DNA from: Lichtheimia corymbifera B2541
Taxonomy: Eukaryota; Mucoromycota; Mucoromycetes; Mucorales; Lichtheimiaceae
Assembly (NCBI GenBank): GCA_000697475.1
Contig: JNEU01001076.1
Coordinates: 62,001-126,000 of the forward strand
Reading direction: 5' to 3'
Length of the DNA: 64,000 nucleotides
Shown: positions 14,645-27,400 of the stretch, one piece after another
Position numbering within the stretch: position 1 is the stretch's first letter
Layout of the letters: every line of letters starts with the position of its first letter
The notes under the pieces: generated by a model
The model's input: only the letters and a program-made list of their open reading frames with translations
What the model was told of the DNA's origin: nothing
Database searches by the model: none
Program-made: the position numbers and the translations under genes

Positions 14645-15084
14645 ACAACAATCCTATCTTCTCTCTTTTACAATTATTTAACATTATACACCGTGATTCT
14701 GCAACCCCATCTGCATGATATCTCGCCATCAAATCGCATTTCTTTTTCGCTTATTACCACATGATGTGTAAATAAAGGTACAACTTAGATATCCTGCATG
14801 CGTCTCAAGCTTGTTATAGAGAATCCTCCCCCATTACTTGAATGCATAAATCAATCCAATGATACCTGATTAGATCCTCAGAATACGACCGTGACCATCG
14901 TCAGGTACTATCTTTTGCCCTATCGGTCTTAGAACACCGTTAAATTTTGTGTGACATGCCCAAAAGTGATCGTCCAATAACTCAAAAAAAGTGTTTGATT
15001 CAGGGGAATATACGAGGCATACAATGTTGCCACGTGATGCAGTGTTTATTAGAAAACGTAAAATGTAGCGTGTGTGTAAAGAAA
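14645..15084. other. Convergent 3' intergenic
   Basis: 3' flanks of the epimerase gene (plus) and the LysM gene (minus) meet here. No gene is seen. An AATAAA (AAATAAAG at about 14770) could serve polyadenylation of the epimerase transcript. Confidence 0.5.
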
Positions 15085-15764
15085 TTACAAGCCAACGCAG
15101 TAGGTCTTGCCAGTGTCAAGGTTGTCACAGGTGTTGGGGGCCTTGCTGTGGAGGTTCTTGTTCAACTTGAAAAGGGTAGCTTGGTCAATGTTGTTCTTTG
15201 CAGAAACATCTTCACAGGCAACATCATCGGGGGTGATGGTGTAGAACCACTTGCAGTTGGGGTTGATCTTGTTGACCAACTTCAAGCCTTGGGACTCAAC
15301 TTGCTCCTTGGAAAGAGCATATTCAGAAGGAGCACCAGAGTTGGAGGCAGGCTTGGAGTCAGCTTCAGTGGAAGCGGCATCAGCAGCGGGAGCAGCTTCT
15401 TCATCAGAAGAGGAGGAGGAGGAGGAGGCGGAACCCTTCTTTTCAGCGAGACAACGCTTAGCCTTGGTCTTGGGAGCTTCAACGCAGACCTTGTCACCAG
15501 CGTTGATAGTGCAGGCTTGGTTAAGGTCGACAATCTTGTTGACGGTAGCAAAGACTTCAGGGGCAATACCTTGAGCCTTAGCGAAAGCATCACAGGTGGT
15601 GGTTTGAACAGCTATTGAAACAATGAATGTTGGTTAACAAAACTTGGTGGTGTATCTATTATATACTACATACCAGTGACGGTCTTGCTGCAGTTGATGG
15701 CAGGAGCAGCAGAAGCCATACCGGCGAGAGCAAGGGAAGCAACAGCGACAAGAGAGAACTTCAT
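15085..15764 (-). CDS. Secreted protein with two LysM domains
   Basis: Complement(join(15085..15611, 15674..15764)), 205 residues. A clear signal peptide, MKFSLVAVASLALAGMASA, would be cleaved after ASA. LysM-like domain 1 covers about residues 25-70 (TCDAFAKAQGI ... ACTINAGDKVCV) and domain 2 about 155-205 (FYTITPDDVACEDVSAKN ... NTCDNLDTGKTYCV), each with the paired cysteines typical of fungal LysM modules. A Ser/Glu/Ala-rich linker joins them. There is no chitinase or other catalytic domain. LysM modules bind chitin or related glycans. Secreted two-LysM proteins in other fungi shield cell-wall chitin or mask fragments from hosts; here only the binding role is a fair inference. A TATA box lies about 100 bases upstream. 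Confidence 0.85.
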
Positions 15765-15865
15765 TATGAAAGGAATAGGAATGGGTTTGTGTTGTATAAA
15801 AGAATGGAATGTGTGGGGAGGATTGGTTGTAGTGAAGAATTGCCACAGCAGCTTTAAAAGCATCC

Positions 15866-15873
15866 CTTTTATA
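15866..15873 (-). promoter_or_regulatory. TATA box of the LysM gene
   Basis: On the minus strand TATAAAAG lies about 100 bases upstream of the LysM start codon at 15764. It is a strong consensus match, suggesting a TATA-driven, possibly inducible gene. Confidence 0.55.
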
Positions 15874-17532
15874 AGCATCGCGAGCCCATTTTGCTGCTGA
15901 CGCTTTGATCTCACGAAGATTTTCCTTGTGCTCGATTTAGGTAACGAAGCATGATGTGCAATTGAAGCATCGCAAGCCCGCCATAAAACATGTGGCACGA
16001 ACAACGGGAAATCAGCTATCTTTGGCATAATTCATATTGCTTTGCGACACCTTGATGCCTTTCATGGTCAAGTTTTTCCACATTTGACTAAAAATCATCC
16101 TTGCCATAATGGAACAATTTGTGCAATCTTGGCCATCAACTTGTTTTCCATCGTCTTGATTTGGGTACATACCATGTTGTTGATGCTCCTGCTGCCAATT
16201 GCACATCAATTCCGCTCCGTGCTTTCCGGAGTTCAAGTAAGGCTGGCTCTATATCACAGGTAGAAGCGTTCTTCCATGCCCACCAGCTATATATATTCCA
16301 TGGCAATTTAAAGGAGCAGGTGTTTTAATCTCTTGAATGCGAGACGCTATTACTATCATGGAAAGGCACAAAGATATTAAACTTTTGGCTGTCTATACCT
16401 GGTTCATTCATTCACACCAACCAATATGACTAGTGGATGTATGGTCATTGATCATGTGTTACAGGCACCACTTGTGGGAGAGGATAATGAAATATCACGC
16501 TATCATTAGTTTAGACAAGCGCAAACGAGATGTGATGGAAAGGTGCATATACCAGTAAGAGCAGTGTGTTACGTAGCGGAACGCAAAATGCTAAACATAA
16601 TGGATCAACATGATGTTGTGCGCGCATTAATTAGTGGGGAAAAAGAGATAGGCCCATGGCGGAGCAAAAAGCGTTCACTGCAGCAAACGATATACACACG
16701 TGCAATACAAGTTGCCTGATGATACAAGAATAGACCACGGGCACAACCGATCTCGACCAACATGCAACGCCAAGAAGATTACATTATATATCAAGGGATT
16801 ACAACAGTGGAAGGTGAACATGGGCATAGCTGAAGAACAAAAGCACAATATCGAGGGAGATCAACAAAACAGTAATTACGTGCTATGGTGTCACGGCGAC
16901 AAAATGACGTGCATTTGTCACCTGCTCAATTTGATTTTCTTTGTCTTTTTGAAACGACTATTTTTGTGCTGCAACCAGTGATAATGAAAGTAGGGAGAGC
17001 AATAAGTGTGGTTGTATTGGTCCGTCATCAGGTTTAGAAGAAGGGGTAAGCATTATCCGATTGTGTGCTACAACGCCTTTAAACGCTCAAGATTATTTCC
17101 TTTTACCTTTGAGGCAGCAGCAGCATTTGTTGTTGCACCAGAGAGTAATACATTCAATGTATGTATGTATGCGCACAGACTTCCTTCATTTGAAGGGTGC
17201 ACGACTTGTCTTTTTTTTTTATTACTACTACTCATGTAGATAGAGTGCTTTGCATTTTGATGATAGATCACTGGATAGTGTGTCCCATCATTCCCAACAG
17301 CAGCTACGTGTCCAATTTGAGATAATGATTACATGTCTTTTATAAAAGTTGATAATATAAAGGGAATGGATGTATGCGTGGTACTATAGCTCTGATTCAT
17401 CATCGATACGTGGGCATGCTCTTTGGTCTCCTCCTCCCATTGACTCCATTTCGAGGTCAGCTGTCGGCTGATTTTTTCTTGTGCGGGTGTGTGCAAAGCA
17501 GCTTCGATCCCTTTCTTTATTAAATCCAACAG
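15874..17532. other. Intergenic, about 1.7 kb, upstream of EF-1alpha
   Basis: No gene is supported; open frames on both strands lack splice structure and similarity. The right-hand end is the EF-1alpha promoter, with TATAAAAG at 17341-17348. Confidence 0.5.
17341..17348 (+). promoter_or_regulatory. TATA box of the EF-1alpha gene
   Basis: TATAAAAG sits 270 bases before the start codon. The distance is explained by a 5'-UTR intron (17533-17605), so the transcript probably starts around 17370-17400. Confidence 0.55.
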
Positions 17533-17610
17533 GTGAGTAAATCCATCCATCCACTGAAATGGGATTCATCCATCATAAACAGCATCTAATATGCTTCATC
17601 TCTAGTCACC

Positions 17611-19187
17611 ATGGGTAAGGAGAAGACTCACGTTAACGTTGTCGTCATTGGTCACGTCGATTCCGTAAGTACAATTGTTGACAATGGACATTGGGGTTAG
17701 CAGGAAATTGACACCTTTTGCAATAGGGCAAGTCTACCACTACTGGTCACTTGATCTACAAGTGCGGTGGTATTGACAAGCGTACCATTGAGAAGTTCGA
17801 GAAGGAAGCCGCTGAACTCGGTAAGGGTTCCTTCAAGTACGCCTGGGTTTTGGACAAGCTTAAGGCTGAACGTGAGCGTGGTATCACCATCGATATCGCT
17901 CTCTGGAAGTTCGAGACTCCCAAGTACCACGTTACCGTCATTGATGCCCCTGGCCATCGTGATTTCATCAAGAACATGATTACTGGTACTTCCCAAGCTG
18001 ACTGCGGTATCTTGATTATTGCTGCTGGTACTGGTGAATTCGAAGCTGGTATCTCCAAGGATGGTCAAACCCGTGAACACGCTTTGCTTGCTTTCACCCT
18101 TGGTGTCCGTCAATTGATTGTCGCTATCAACAAGATGGATTCCACCAAGTACTCTGAGGCCCGTTACAACGAAATTGTCAAGGAAGTCTCCACCTTCATC
18201 AAGAAGATTGGTTTCAACCCCAAGTCTGTTCCTTTCGTCCCTATCTCTGGCTGGAACGGTGACAACATGTTGGAGGAGTCCACCAACATGCCTTGGTTCA
18301 AGGGATGGAACAAGGAGACTAAGGCTGGTGCCAAGACCGGCAAGACCCTTCTTGAGGCCATTGACAACATTGATCCCCCTGTTCGTCCTTCTGACAAGCC
18401 CCTTCGTCTTCCCCTTCAAGATGTCTACAAGATCGGTGGTATTGGTACAGTCCCTGTTGGTCGTGTTGAGACTGGTGTTATCAAGCCTGGTATGGTTGTC
18501 ACCTTCGCTCCTGCCAACGTCACCACTGAAGTCAAGTCCGTTGAAATGCACCACGAGCAACTTGCTGAAGGTGTTCCCGGTGACAACGTCGGTTTCAACG
18601 TCAAGAACGTTTCCGTCAAGGATATCCGCCGTGGTAACGTCTGCTCTGACTCCAAGAACGATCCCGCCAAGGAATCTGCTTCCTTCACTGCTCAAGTTAT
18701 CGTCTTGAACCACCCTGGTCAAATTGGTGCTGGTTACTCTCCTGTCTTGGATTGCCACACTGCTCACATTGCATGCAAGTTCTCTGAGCTCCTTGAGAAG
18801 ATCGATCGTCGTTCCGGTAAGTAAATCTTTTGGTTGGGATAGGAGTATTGGGCTTAATATCTTGATTTTGCCTCAAATTGCTTCTTTCTTGATCTTTCTC
18901 GATTACTTTTTGATCATTTGCTAATCCAAACACTCTCCATTTCATTGAAAACAGGTAAGAAGTTGGAAGACTCCCCTAAGTTTGTGAAGTCTGGTGACTC
19001 TGCCATCGTCAAGATGGTTCCTTCCAAGCCCATGTGCGTTGAAGCCTACACTGAATATCCTCCTCTTGGTCGTTTCGCTGTCCGTGATATGCGTCAAACC
19101 GTCGCTGTCGGTGTCATCAAGGCCGTTGAGAAGGTTGACAAGGCTGGCAAGGTTACCAAGGCTGCCCAAAAGGCTGGCAAGAAATAA
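17611..19187 (+). CDS. TEF1: Translation elongation factor EF-1alpha
   Basis: The model is join(17611..17664, 17727..18816, 18955..19187), 458 residues, full length. It delivers aminoacyl-tRNA to the ribosomal A site as a GTP complex. Motifs seen: P-loop GHVDSGKST (split by intron 1), switch-region [14 protein letters not shown] and NKMD, then the beta-barrel domains and a Lys/Ala-rich C-terminus. A 5'-UTR intron is likely at 17533-17605 (GTGAGT...TCTAG), ending six bases before the ATG, as in many highly expressed fungal and animal EF-1alpha genes. Codon use is strongly biased to C-ending codons, the mark of very high expression. That bias also creates a 356-codon antisense open frame (17697-18767), which is not a gene. 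AATAAAA at about 19246 is a likely polyadenylation signal. Confidence 0.98.
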
Positions 19188-19682
19188 GTTATTTCACCCT
19201 TATGACTGTCGCATGATTAAAAAGGCTGATTTGTCTTTTGTACAATAATAAAATGACTCCTTTCATGGAGGAAAAAGTACATACTATTCAATTCGTCTCA
19301 TTCTATTGTAATCGTGGATGGGAAGTAATTATGAGTTGCCCACTTTCAATGACTACTGTGTACCCCAAAGGCCATTCTATATATACTACAACTTTGCGTA
19401 GGCATAATATGTAGACATCGCAGGCTACTAAATAAAGTGTATCCATGTTACAAAGTCTCGGCTTGAGACTGTGTAGGGCACACAGTTGCAGCAATTCATC
19501 CTCAGCCCTTCCTCGCTGAATTCTCATTAACTTGCCCAATACACCCATAAATGATCCATAGTATTGACATCGATTCCCCCATAAAGCCAAATGACCAGTT
19601 AATTGTTCCAAGATAAAGACTCGAATAGTGTGTGCTCTTTTGTACATGTTCATTGTTTTTATTATTCATTTGGTGATGCTGC
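19188..19682. other. Convergent 3' intergenic between TEF1 and uL14
   Basis: 3' flanks of two highly expressed genes on opposite strands. A 116-codon minus-strand open frame (19303-19653) has no similarity that I recognise and lies where the uL14 3' UTR is expected. Confidence 0.5.
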
Positions 19683-20285
<603 letters not shown>

Positions 20286-20985
20286 GATTGACTAGGGAAT
20301 AAGGAGGGAGCAATCTTCCGGTTGTGGATGGTACTTTGATTGTGGCAGCAACAACTCCCCTCCTCCCCCCAATTTCCTCCCAATGCTGCTGCGGAGCAAG
20401 AATATCGAGACCATCATCTTTACTATCACTTTCTGCAACAAGACCCTATATCAATCACTCTCCCTCGAATACCTAGCTTTAGAAACCACTCTATGCTATA
20501 AACCATTACCAGCTATACCTTGTCCAACAATGATGCTTTGTTCCTTCTTTTGTCTTTGTAGCTAGGTGAAGATGACACTGTAATACTACTCTGTGAGCAG
20601 CTTGCTGGTGTGTATAATGTCGTCTATCTTATCCCAATGTCACACTTTTTCTAATCAAGGAGGTGATTGTCTATGATTCTATGCCTTTTTTATTACTTCT
20701 GGGTTGATGAAATTGGAGAAATGTTGGATTATGTCCTGTGGAATGGGATGAATGGGGCCATAGATATATTGTAGCAGCTAGGTGGAACCTTGGGATGATG
20801 CCTTTAGCGATCACGGAGTACGCATAGTTAGCTAGGAATACCTTGGCTGCAAAAAGCACTTCATGCACAAAAGACAAATCACATGAGCATAAGATTTCTT
20901 ATTGGTTGCTCCACCGCTCTTGAAACAAACAGCCTCGCTTTCAACGCCAAGCTTCAACACAGCTTTCTTGTTCTCAATCCACACA
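20286..20985. other. Divergent promoter region, RPL23 / small TM gene
   Basis: About 700 bases between two divergent genes. No gene is supported. It must contain the RPL23 promoter at the left and that of the small acidic membrane protein at the right. Confidence 0.5.
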
Positions 20986-21377
20986 ATGTCCGATGATCGC
21001 TATGGTCCCATTGCACTGAGGGAAGATGCAGTATCGAATACCCAAGTCCCAGCGAATGACGATGACGATGAAGAAGAAGCCCACGAATTTGCAACCTACG
21101 TTGAGAGTGACGACGATGACGAAGACCCTTATTTTATGCCTGAGCATAACCGAAAGTCGAGCACATTGTCATTTAGCCGGTAAGCATGGCTTTGCATGAA
21201 GGATAATGATGATGTATGGATAATAACATGGGATGGGACCATAGGTTAACATGCTCACCAGTACAACTCTTCCGGTTCTTTGTTCCAACCTTTTGCATAT
21301 TGATCATCTTTGTATATACCATCGTCATTGCCGTCCTTACCCATCAACGAAAAGCACCCACTCCACCCACTCTGTAG
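20986..21377 (+). CDS. Small acidic single-pass membrane protein, unknown
   Basis: The model is join(20986..21179, 21245..21377), 108 residues. The first two thirds are hydrophilic and very acidic (runs DDDDEEE and DDDDED). Then a single hydrophobic helix of about 21 residues, FFVPTFCILIIFVYTIVIAVL, is followed by a short tail THQRKAPTPPTL. With no signal peptide and the helix near the C-terminus, an N-in single-pass or tail-anchored protein is likely. The intron is GT-AG (65 nt) and phases close. No family is recognised. Coding status rests on the clean splice junction and the sensible membrane segment. Confidence 0.65.
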
Positions 21378-21926
21378 AAACAACAACAACAGCATTCCAT
21401 AGCAACATTCAACACAACCCTTGATCATGTGATTATTCCCCTTTGTCCTCCTATCAACGTACATTACAATTGCTTAATACCCAAGGTTATATATCTTCCT
21501 TATGATTGGACCGTGTATGGGTTACGATGCTTGGCAGTAGCAACAGTGAAGGGTTACTACGAGTTTGGAATTGGGATGTGGATGGTGTTTCCATTAAGTT
21601 TGGGTTGTGGCGTACATCATTTTTGACACATGCATGCTTGTAAACAGGTAAACAAGTAATTGTGCCTTGTTTGGTGGTGGACACGTGCGGCATTTTCCCA
21701 CATGCATTAAAATTAAGCTTTAGTGTACTTTATCATCCCAAATGCTCTGGATGGAAGAAATGAATGAAATAGGATGCTGGTATCGTCGTCGTGGCAACGA
21801 GACCGTAAAGAGCAATAACAATAGGTGTCGGTGGCGGAAGTTAAATAAGTCGGTGGTCATAATGTTATATCAAGCGAAAGTTGAGCAACTGATACACTTC
21901 CTCTTTTTCAGCCGATATAATCAGAA
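21378..21926. other. Intergenic, eL8 promoter
   Basis: No gene is seen. The last 60 bases before 21927 include a TTCCTCTTTTTC tract, likely the initiator region of the ribosomal protein gene. Confidence 0.5.
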
Positions 21927-22928
21927 ATGGTATGTGTACAACCAATTGATCCACCCAAATACCAAGGCAATGGATGAGATGGATGGGTTAAATCAAGATG
22001 GATGAATCAAAAGATGAATGGATGGATGTGATAAATCAAGGATGAAAGAATGGATGGGTGGTGCCAAATATTATCTCTCTGTGTGTGTGTGACAAAATAA
22101 GCTTATTGTGTATATACTTTTTGTACATAGGCTCCTGCTAAGAAGTCCACTGGCAAGAAGGTCGCTCCCGCTCCTTACCCTCTCAAGGGCAAGCAGACTT
22201 CCAAGACTGCTTCCAACCCTCTTCTTGAGAAGACTCCCAAGAACTTTGGTATTGGTCAAGATGTTCAACCCAAGCGTGATGTTTCCCGCTTCGTCAAGTG
22301 GCCCGCTTATGTTCGTCTTCAGCGCCAAAAGAAGATCATCTACCAACGTTTGAAGGTCCCTCCTGCAATCAACCAATTCACCCAAACCTTGGACCAAAAC
22401 ACTGCTGCTCAGCTCTTGAAGCTCGCTAACAAGTACCGCCCTGAGAGCAAGGTTGAGAAGCGCCAACGTCTTCGTGAGGCTGCCGCTGCTAAGGCTGAAG
22501 GCAAGGAGCCCATCAAGACTGACAAGCCTATCGTTGTCAAGTACGGTTTGAACCACATCACCTCTCTTATTGAGAACAAGAAGGTTCAACTTGTTGCTAT
22601 TGCTGACGATGTTGACCCTATTGAGTTGGTCATCTTCTTGCCTGCTTTGTGCCGCAAGATGGGTATCCCCTACTGCATTGTCAAGGGCAAGGCTCGTCTT
22701 GGTCAAGTTGTCCACAAGAAGACCGCCACTGCTATCGCTTTCACTGATGTCGCTGAGGCTGATAAGGCTGAGCTCGCTTCTTTGGTCTCTGCTGTCAAGG
22801 CTAACTACAACGACAAGTGGGAGGAAACCCGCCGTCACTGGGGTGGTGGTATCAACGGTCCCAAGTCTCAAGCTCGTCTTGCCAAGCGTGCCGCTGCCGC
22901 TGCCAAGGAAATTGCTGCTCGTCAGTAA
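21927..22928 (+). CDS. RPL8: Cytosolic large-subunit ribosomal protein eL8 (L7Ae-type)
   Basis: The model is join(21927..21929, 22131..22928), 266 residues. The start codon forms the whole first coding exon: ATG is followed at once by GTATGT. After a 201-nt intron, exon 2 begins [20 protein letters not shown]. Family stretches seen: [50 protein letters not shown] and the L7Ae RNA-binding fold [41 protein letters not shown]. eL8 lies near the exit-tunnel side of the 60S subunit. Codons are strongly biased. The 266-codon antisense frame (22071-22871) is an artefact of that bias. AATAAA at about 22974 fits polyadenylation. Confidence 0.96.
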
Positions 22929-23285
22929 ACAAGATAGACTATTGTGCTTGCGATCTCATTGCATCACGCTTAATAAAGAATGCATTTTCTTGTACCAAAT
23001 ATTCACAACATTTGCAGGAATAGCCAGTGTAACATGGATCATGTGGTCTGCATGCTTTATTATCATTGTGTGTGTGTGCGCTTAAAGTAAATACTAGCTC
23101 ATCATGCAGCAGGACATCTAGTAAAATGGTCATGGGTGGGTTGCTATGACACGATATCGTAGTAGCATGGATACCATTGTTGAATGAGTAGGTAGGAGAT
23201 AATATTATTATAATGTCGCGTGAGCCTCGGAGATTCCTTCAAGGGAACTGCATCTCTTTCTTGTTGCATACTCTTTATTCCCCAT
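22929..23285. other. Intergenic between eL8 and the Vps68-like gene
   Basis: About 360 bases with no gene; contains the eL8 3' UTR and the leader of the next gene. Confidence 0.5.
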
Positions 23286-24167
23286 ATGCCTCGACTCTAC
23301 GACGAAGAACCACGATCGATATTCATCATTCCCAATCCCTTTCGGGCACTCTCCCACAAGGCACGACAAATTGGTGTCTATTCAGCAGGTGTCTTGGTAT
23401 GTGACCTCATGGCACACAAGTTGGCAATGGCCATCGGCCCCCCACACACACACTCCCCACTTACGGAGAGATTGCATTGATAGTTTGCACTTGGCTGGTG
23501 GGTGTTTATTGATGCACTAGTAATGTCAGCAAGAGCTGAAGGTGACGTCAAGGCACATATGGGATTCGAAGACTGGGTATCTGGTATCCTTTCTACCTTG
23601 GGTATGGTGATGTAAGTTAAAAACGGGCCTTTTTATGGATAACGAGGCTTATTGATTGTGTTAGTATCAACCTGATTGACAAATCTCGACTCCATGGTGA
23701 AGAATATGCGTATGCTGGCAGTAGTCTGGTGTTCAAGGCACGACTTTTCTTGTTTCTTGGCTTTGCATTGATAGCGGGAGGATTTGCTGGTTCATTCGTG
23801 AGTAGTGTTACAACATTTGGCGAAGCGAAGCGTGGGATGTTATCATTTGTGCTTATGATCATGTGATTTAGTGCGTGTTGATTATCAAGTATATCGTGTA
23901 CTATGAATCAGCACAACCGTATACCTATTATGGAGCAGCAATCGTGATTCAATGTGGTTTAATTATGGCTAGGTATGTTATATATATATATGTATATATG
24001 ATGATGGATGTATACTAACCTTCATGAATGGAACATCATAGCACGATTGTACTCTGGGTTGCCCAAAACACTCAGGGGGTAAGTGATAGAATGGCCACCC
24101 ATCATGACGAATTCTGGTTCTTACATTGAATGATTAGGAATACGAGTACGGTGGAATAGGATTATAG
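23286..24167 (+). CDS. VPS68: Vps68 / TMEM50 family membrane protein
   Basis: The model is join(23286..23396, 23484..23611, 23665..23797, 23872..23972, 24042..24078, 24138..24167), 179 residues, all phases closed. Four hydrophobic segments are visible: GVYSAGVLFALGWWVFIDAL, WVSGILSTLGMVIINLI, ARLFLFLGFALIAGGFAGSF and the C-terminal YYGAAIVIQCGLIMASTIVLWVA. The GILST...INLI and RLFLFLGF stretches identify the UPF0220/TMEM50 family. In yeast Vps68 works with Vps55 in late-endosome to vacuole sorting. Together with Ist1 it is the second endosomal gene in the window. Two of the exons are only 37 and 30 nt. Confidence 0.88.
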
Positions 24168-24498
24168 TGTGTACGATTATAGAAGAAGATAGTTTAAAAG
24201 TGGATCATATATAAAATGACCATGTGTTCGAGACATGTGCCTTGAGATTGGAAGCATCAAGCGAAATACCTGGATCAGTGATCGGCATGTCATTTCAGTT
24301 GCCTTTTCGGCAGACAACCCTGTCTGTGTGTGACATGAACGTAAAGGCTGCTTTTCAGTTGTACTCCCTTTTTTCGCTTCTAGTATAGTAACTACTTTTT
24401 CTCTCTTTCTCTCTCTCTCTCTTTCTTTCTCTTTCTTGGCTCATTCCCTCATCTTTGTTCATTCATTACCTTTTGTTGCTCTTTCATACACGCAACTC
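24168..24498. other. Intergenic with long pyrimidine tract
   Basis: No gene. A nearly pure pyrimidine tract (TTTTTCTCTCTTTCTCTCTCTCTC...) at about 24395-24435 precedes the RasGAP start and probably belongs to its promoter or 5' UTR. Confidence 0.6.
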
Positions 24499-27400
24499 AT
24501 GTCCACTCATACTTCAGTAATGACCGATCGACGTAGTGGCATGATCCCTTCACTCAGTTATCGGCAAACCACCAGCACTATTGTCAGTCGAGCAGTAGCT
24601 GCTGCTGCTGCCAACAATCATCATCATTCAATCCGACGTGGTGGCGGTACTGGACGTGGCTCCAAGCGTTATTCAGTCTCTGCATTCTATTCTATGGCGG
24701 CTGAACAGGATGTTGAAGTGCATGATGAGCTGGCCAAGGGTGAGAAGAAAGGAGGATGAGGGGCATCCATAGTGTTGTTTATCTTGAATGGGTAACCATG
24801 GATATCTGATCATTTGCTTTTAATTACAACAGCTCAATGCACTCTACGCGAATTGAAATCAAACATCTCAGCTCAATCCAAGCAAAACTTTGTCCTGGAA
24901 CGCGACGTACGTTTCCTTGATTCGCGTATCGCGTTACTTATCAATCGAGCATTGGATGTATGTATCTATCATTACTATTTATATGCTATTGATTTTGACA
25001 TTTGTATCTGATTTATATGTATATATATATAGCAAAATGAAGTAGCTTCCCACCTTGATGATGCAGATGACGACGCGAGTGGCCATTATCTCGAAGAAAG
25101 GCGCATGCAACAATACGGCAACTTGTTCTTTTTATTGCAGAGCGAACCTCGTCACATTGCAAGTTTATGTCGACTCGTCAATCTTGCCGAAATTGATACG
25201 TTGCTTCAAACCGTCATGTTCACGCTGTATGGAAACCAATATGAGAGTCGTGAAGAGCATTTACTGCTCAGCATGTTTCAGGTACAGAGAATGAGCGCGA
25301 TACAAAATTATGCATCGGGGATTATCATACGATTAAAACCAACCACACATCACTTATTAGAATGTTCTGGCTGCCCAATTCGAGACCACCACTGAATTCA
25401 CTTCTCTACTACGTGCAAACACACCCGTATCACGCATGCTCACCACTTATACACGTCGTGGTCCTGGTCAATCCTATCTCAAATCAGTATTATCAGAACG
25501 GATCAATCAAGTATTGGAAAACAAGAATGAGAATTTGCAAATCAACCCTTTAAAGGTATACGTGTCATCTCTCGAATGGCTGGCGGATTTACTTATATGG
25601 ATGATAGGTGCAAGAAGAGATTTTGGATCAATTGGAACAAGAGCATGGTGAATTACCCGAAGGTGTGAAGAAGAGTACGTCAGCAGAGGAAGCAGCCACT
25701 GATCCAATGGTCAAGGCTATGGTTGAACCTCGTCTCAAACGTTTGATGGAGATTGCAGACTCGTTCCTGGACACAATCATTGCATCCTTGGACAGCGTTC
25801 CATATGGAATCAGGTGGATCTGCAAACAAATCCGATCTCTCACCAAGCGCAAATATCCTGATGCCAGCGAATACGCCATTTGCTCACTCATTGGTGGTTT
25901 CTTCTTTTTGCGTTTTCTCAATCCTGCCATTGTTACACCACAGGCTTATATGCTTATTGATGGTAATCCAAGTAGTCATCCAAGGACGACGTTGACTATG
26001 GTAATTTCTTTTGCTGTTGGGAGAACACGAACGGACACGCAATGTTAAAGGAATATCTTTTATGTAGGTCGCCAAGATGTTACAGAATCTCGCCAACAAG
26101 CCATCTTACGCCAAGGAGTCATACATGATCCCGACCAATGCATTTGTGGAGAGCAATAAGCAACGCATCAACAAGTTCCTGAATGATCTTTGTGAAGTGG
26201 GTGACTTTTATGAGACATTGGAAATGGACCAATACATGGCGCTTTCAAAGAAGGATATTGTCATCAGCATTACACCCAACGAGATTTACAACACACATTC
26301 ACTGCTTCAACAACATATGGATGTATTGGCACCCAACAAGGAGGATCATCTTCGTATATTGTTGTCAGAGGTTGGCCCTGCACCACAACAAGTACCACGT
26401 AAACAAAACAAGGCATTTGAGCTGCCACTCTTTAGTCGCTGGGAAATGCCAATTCAAGGTAAAGAAGGAGGATGGAGGGTGAAAGAAGCAAGAGGTCTAA
26501 ATAACCCAATGTAGACTTGACTACGACGCTGATGTCTGAAAACAACATTACGCAGAATGATATCCTGTACATGGAAGCCAAAGCGATCTTTGTCCAACTA
26601 CTACGTTCATTACCCCACCTTGCTCGACAACCTCTAAGATTGGAGCGCATCGCAGAAGCGGCTGGTACCGCCAATGATGCTACGCTTGTGCACAAGGGTA
26701 TCAAGGTTAAGGAAATGCTGGTAGAATTGGAACAAGCAGGCGTGGTAGAAAAGAGTGATGGCTACAGCGTTCTTGTGGAGGAAATCATGCAGGAGCTGGC
26801 TCATTTGGGTGATCTCAAAGTCAAGGTCATGGAAGAGATGCGATCACTGCAAAGCGTCTACAAGACTATCCAAGATCACAATAACTACCTCACAAGCCAA
26901 TTGGAGACATACAAGGCGTATTTACAGAATGTGCGTATCCAAAGTGGTGGTGGTGACAAGTCCAACAAGAACCAAGTTGGCATTGGTGTCCAAGTGGTGG
27001 ATGGCAAAGTCAAGCAAAAGGCAAACAAATCACATACTCAGGGTCCTGTCAAGTTTTCCCATCAGCAGCTTGAAAGAGAAGGTATCATTGTTGAGACCGA
27101 AGTGCCAGAATATAGGTAAGTTATAGAAAAGATGTAAAGAATGACCCATTGCTTACATAGACTTGTAGGAGGAATAATATCTTTTTGAGCATTTCATCAC
27201 CCATCCCTGGTACTTTTATTATCTCGATCCATTACAAAGGTAGGCCATCCCCCACATCAGCCGTTGAATTCTTCTGAATACTTATATATACACTTTTCTA
27301 GGACGTGACAAGCCTATCCTGGAAATTGATCTCAAGTTGGATGATTTGTTGGAGAAACAGCAAGATCATGCACAGGTGCTGGACCTTGAATACATCAAAT

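Noticed and set aside
14947..15618. 223-codon plus-strand ORF over the LysM gene
   Set aside because: Gly/Ser-rich antisense shadow; the minus strand has signal peptide, LysM domains and a proper intron.
17697..18767. 356-codon minus-strand ORF opposite EF-1alpha
   Set aside because: It is an antisense shadow caused by the strongly biased codons of EF-1alpha; no domain, no splice logic, and the plus-strand gene is certain.
22071..22871. 266-codon minus-strand ORF opposite eL8
   Set aside because: Same codon-bias shadow; the Ser/Leu/Asp composition is typical of antisense of Lys/Ala-rich ribosomal proteins.
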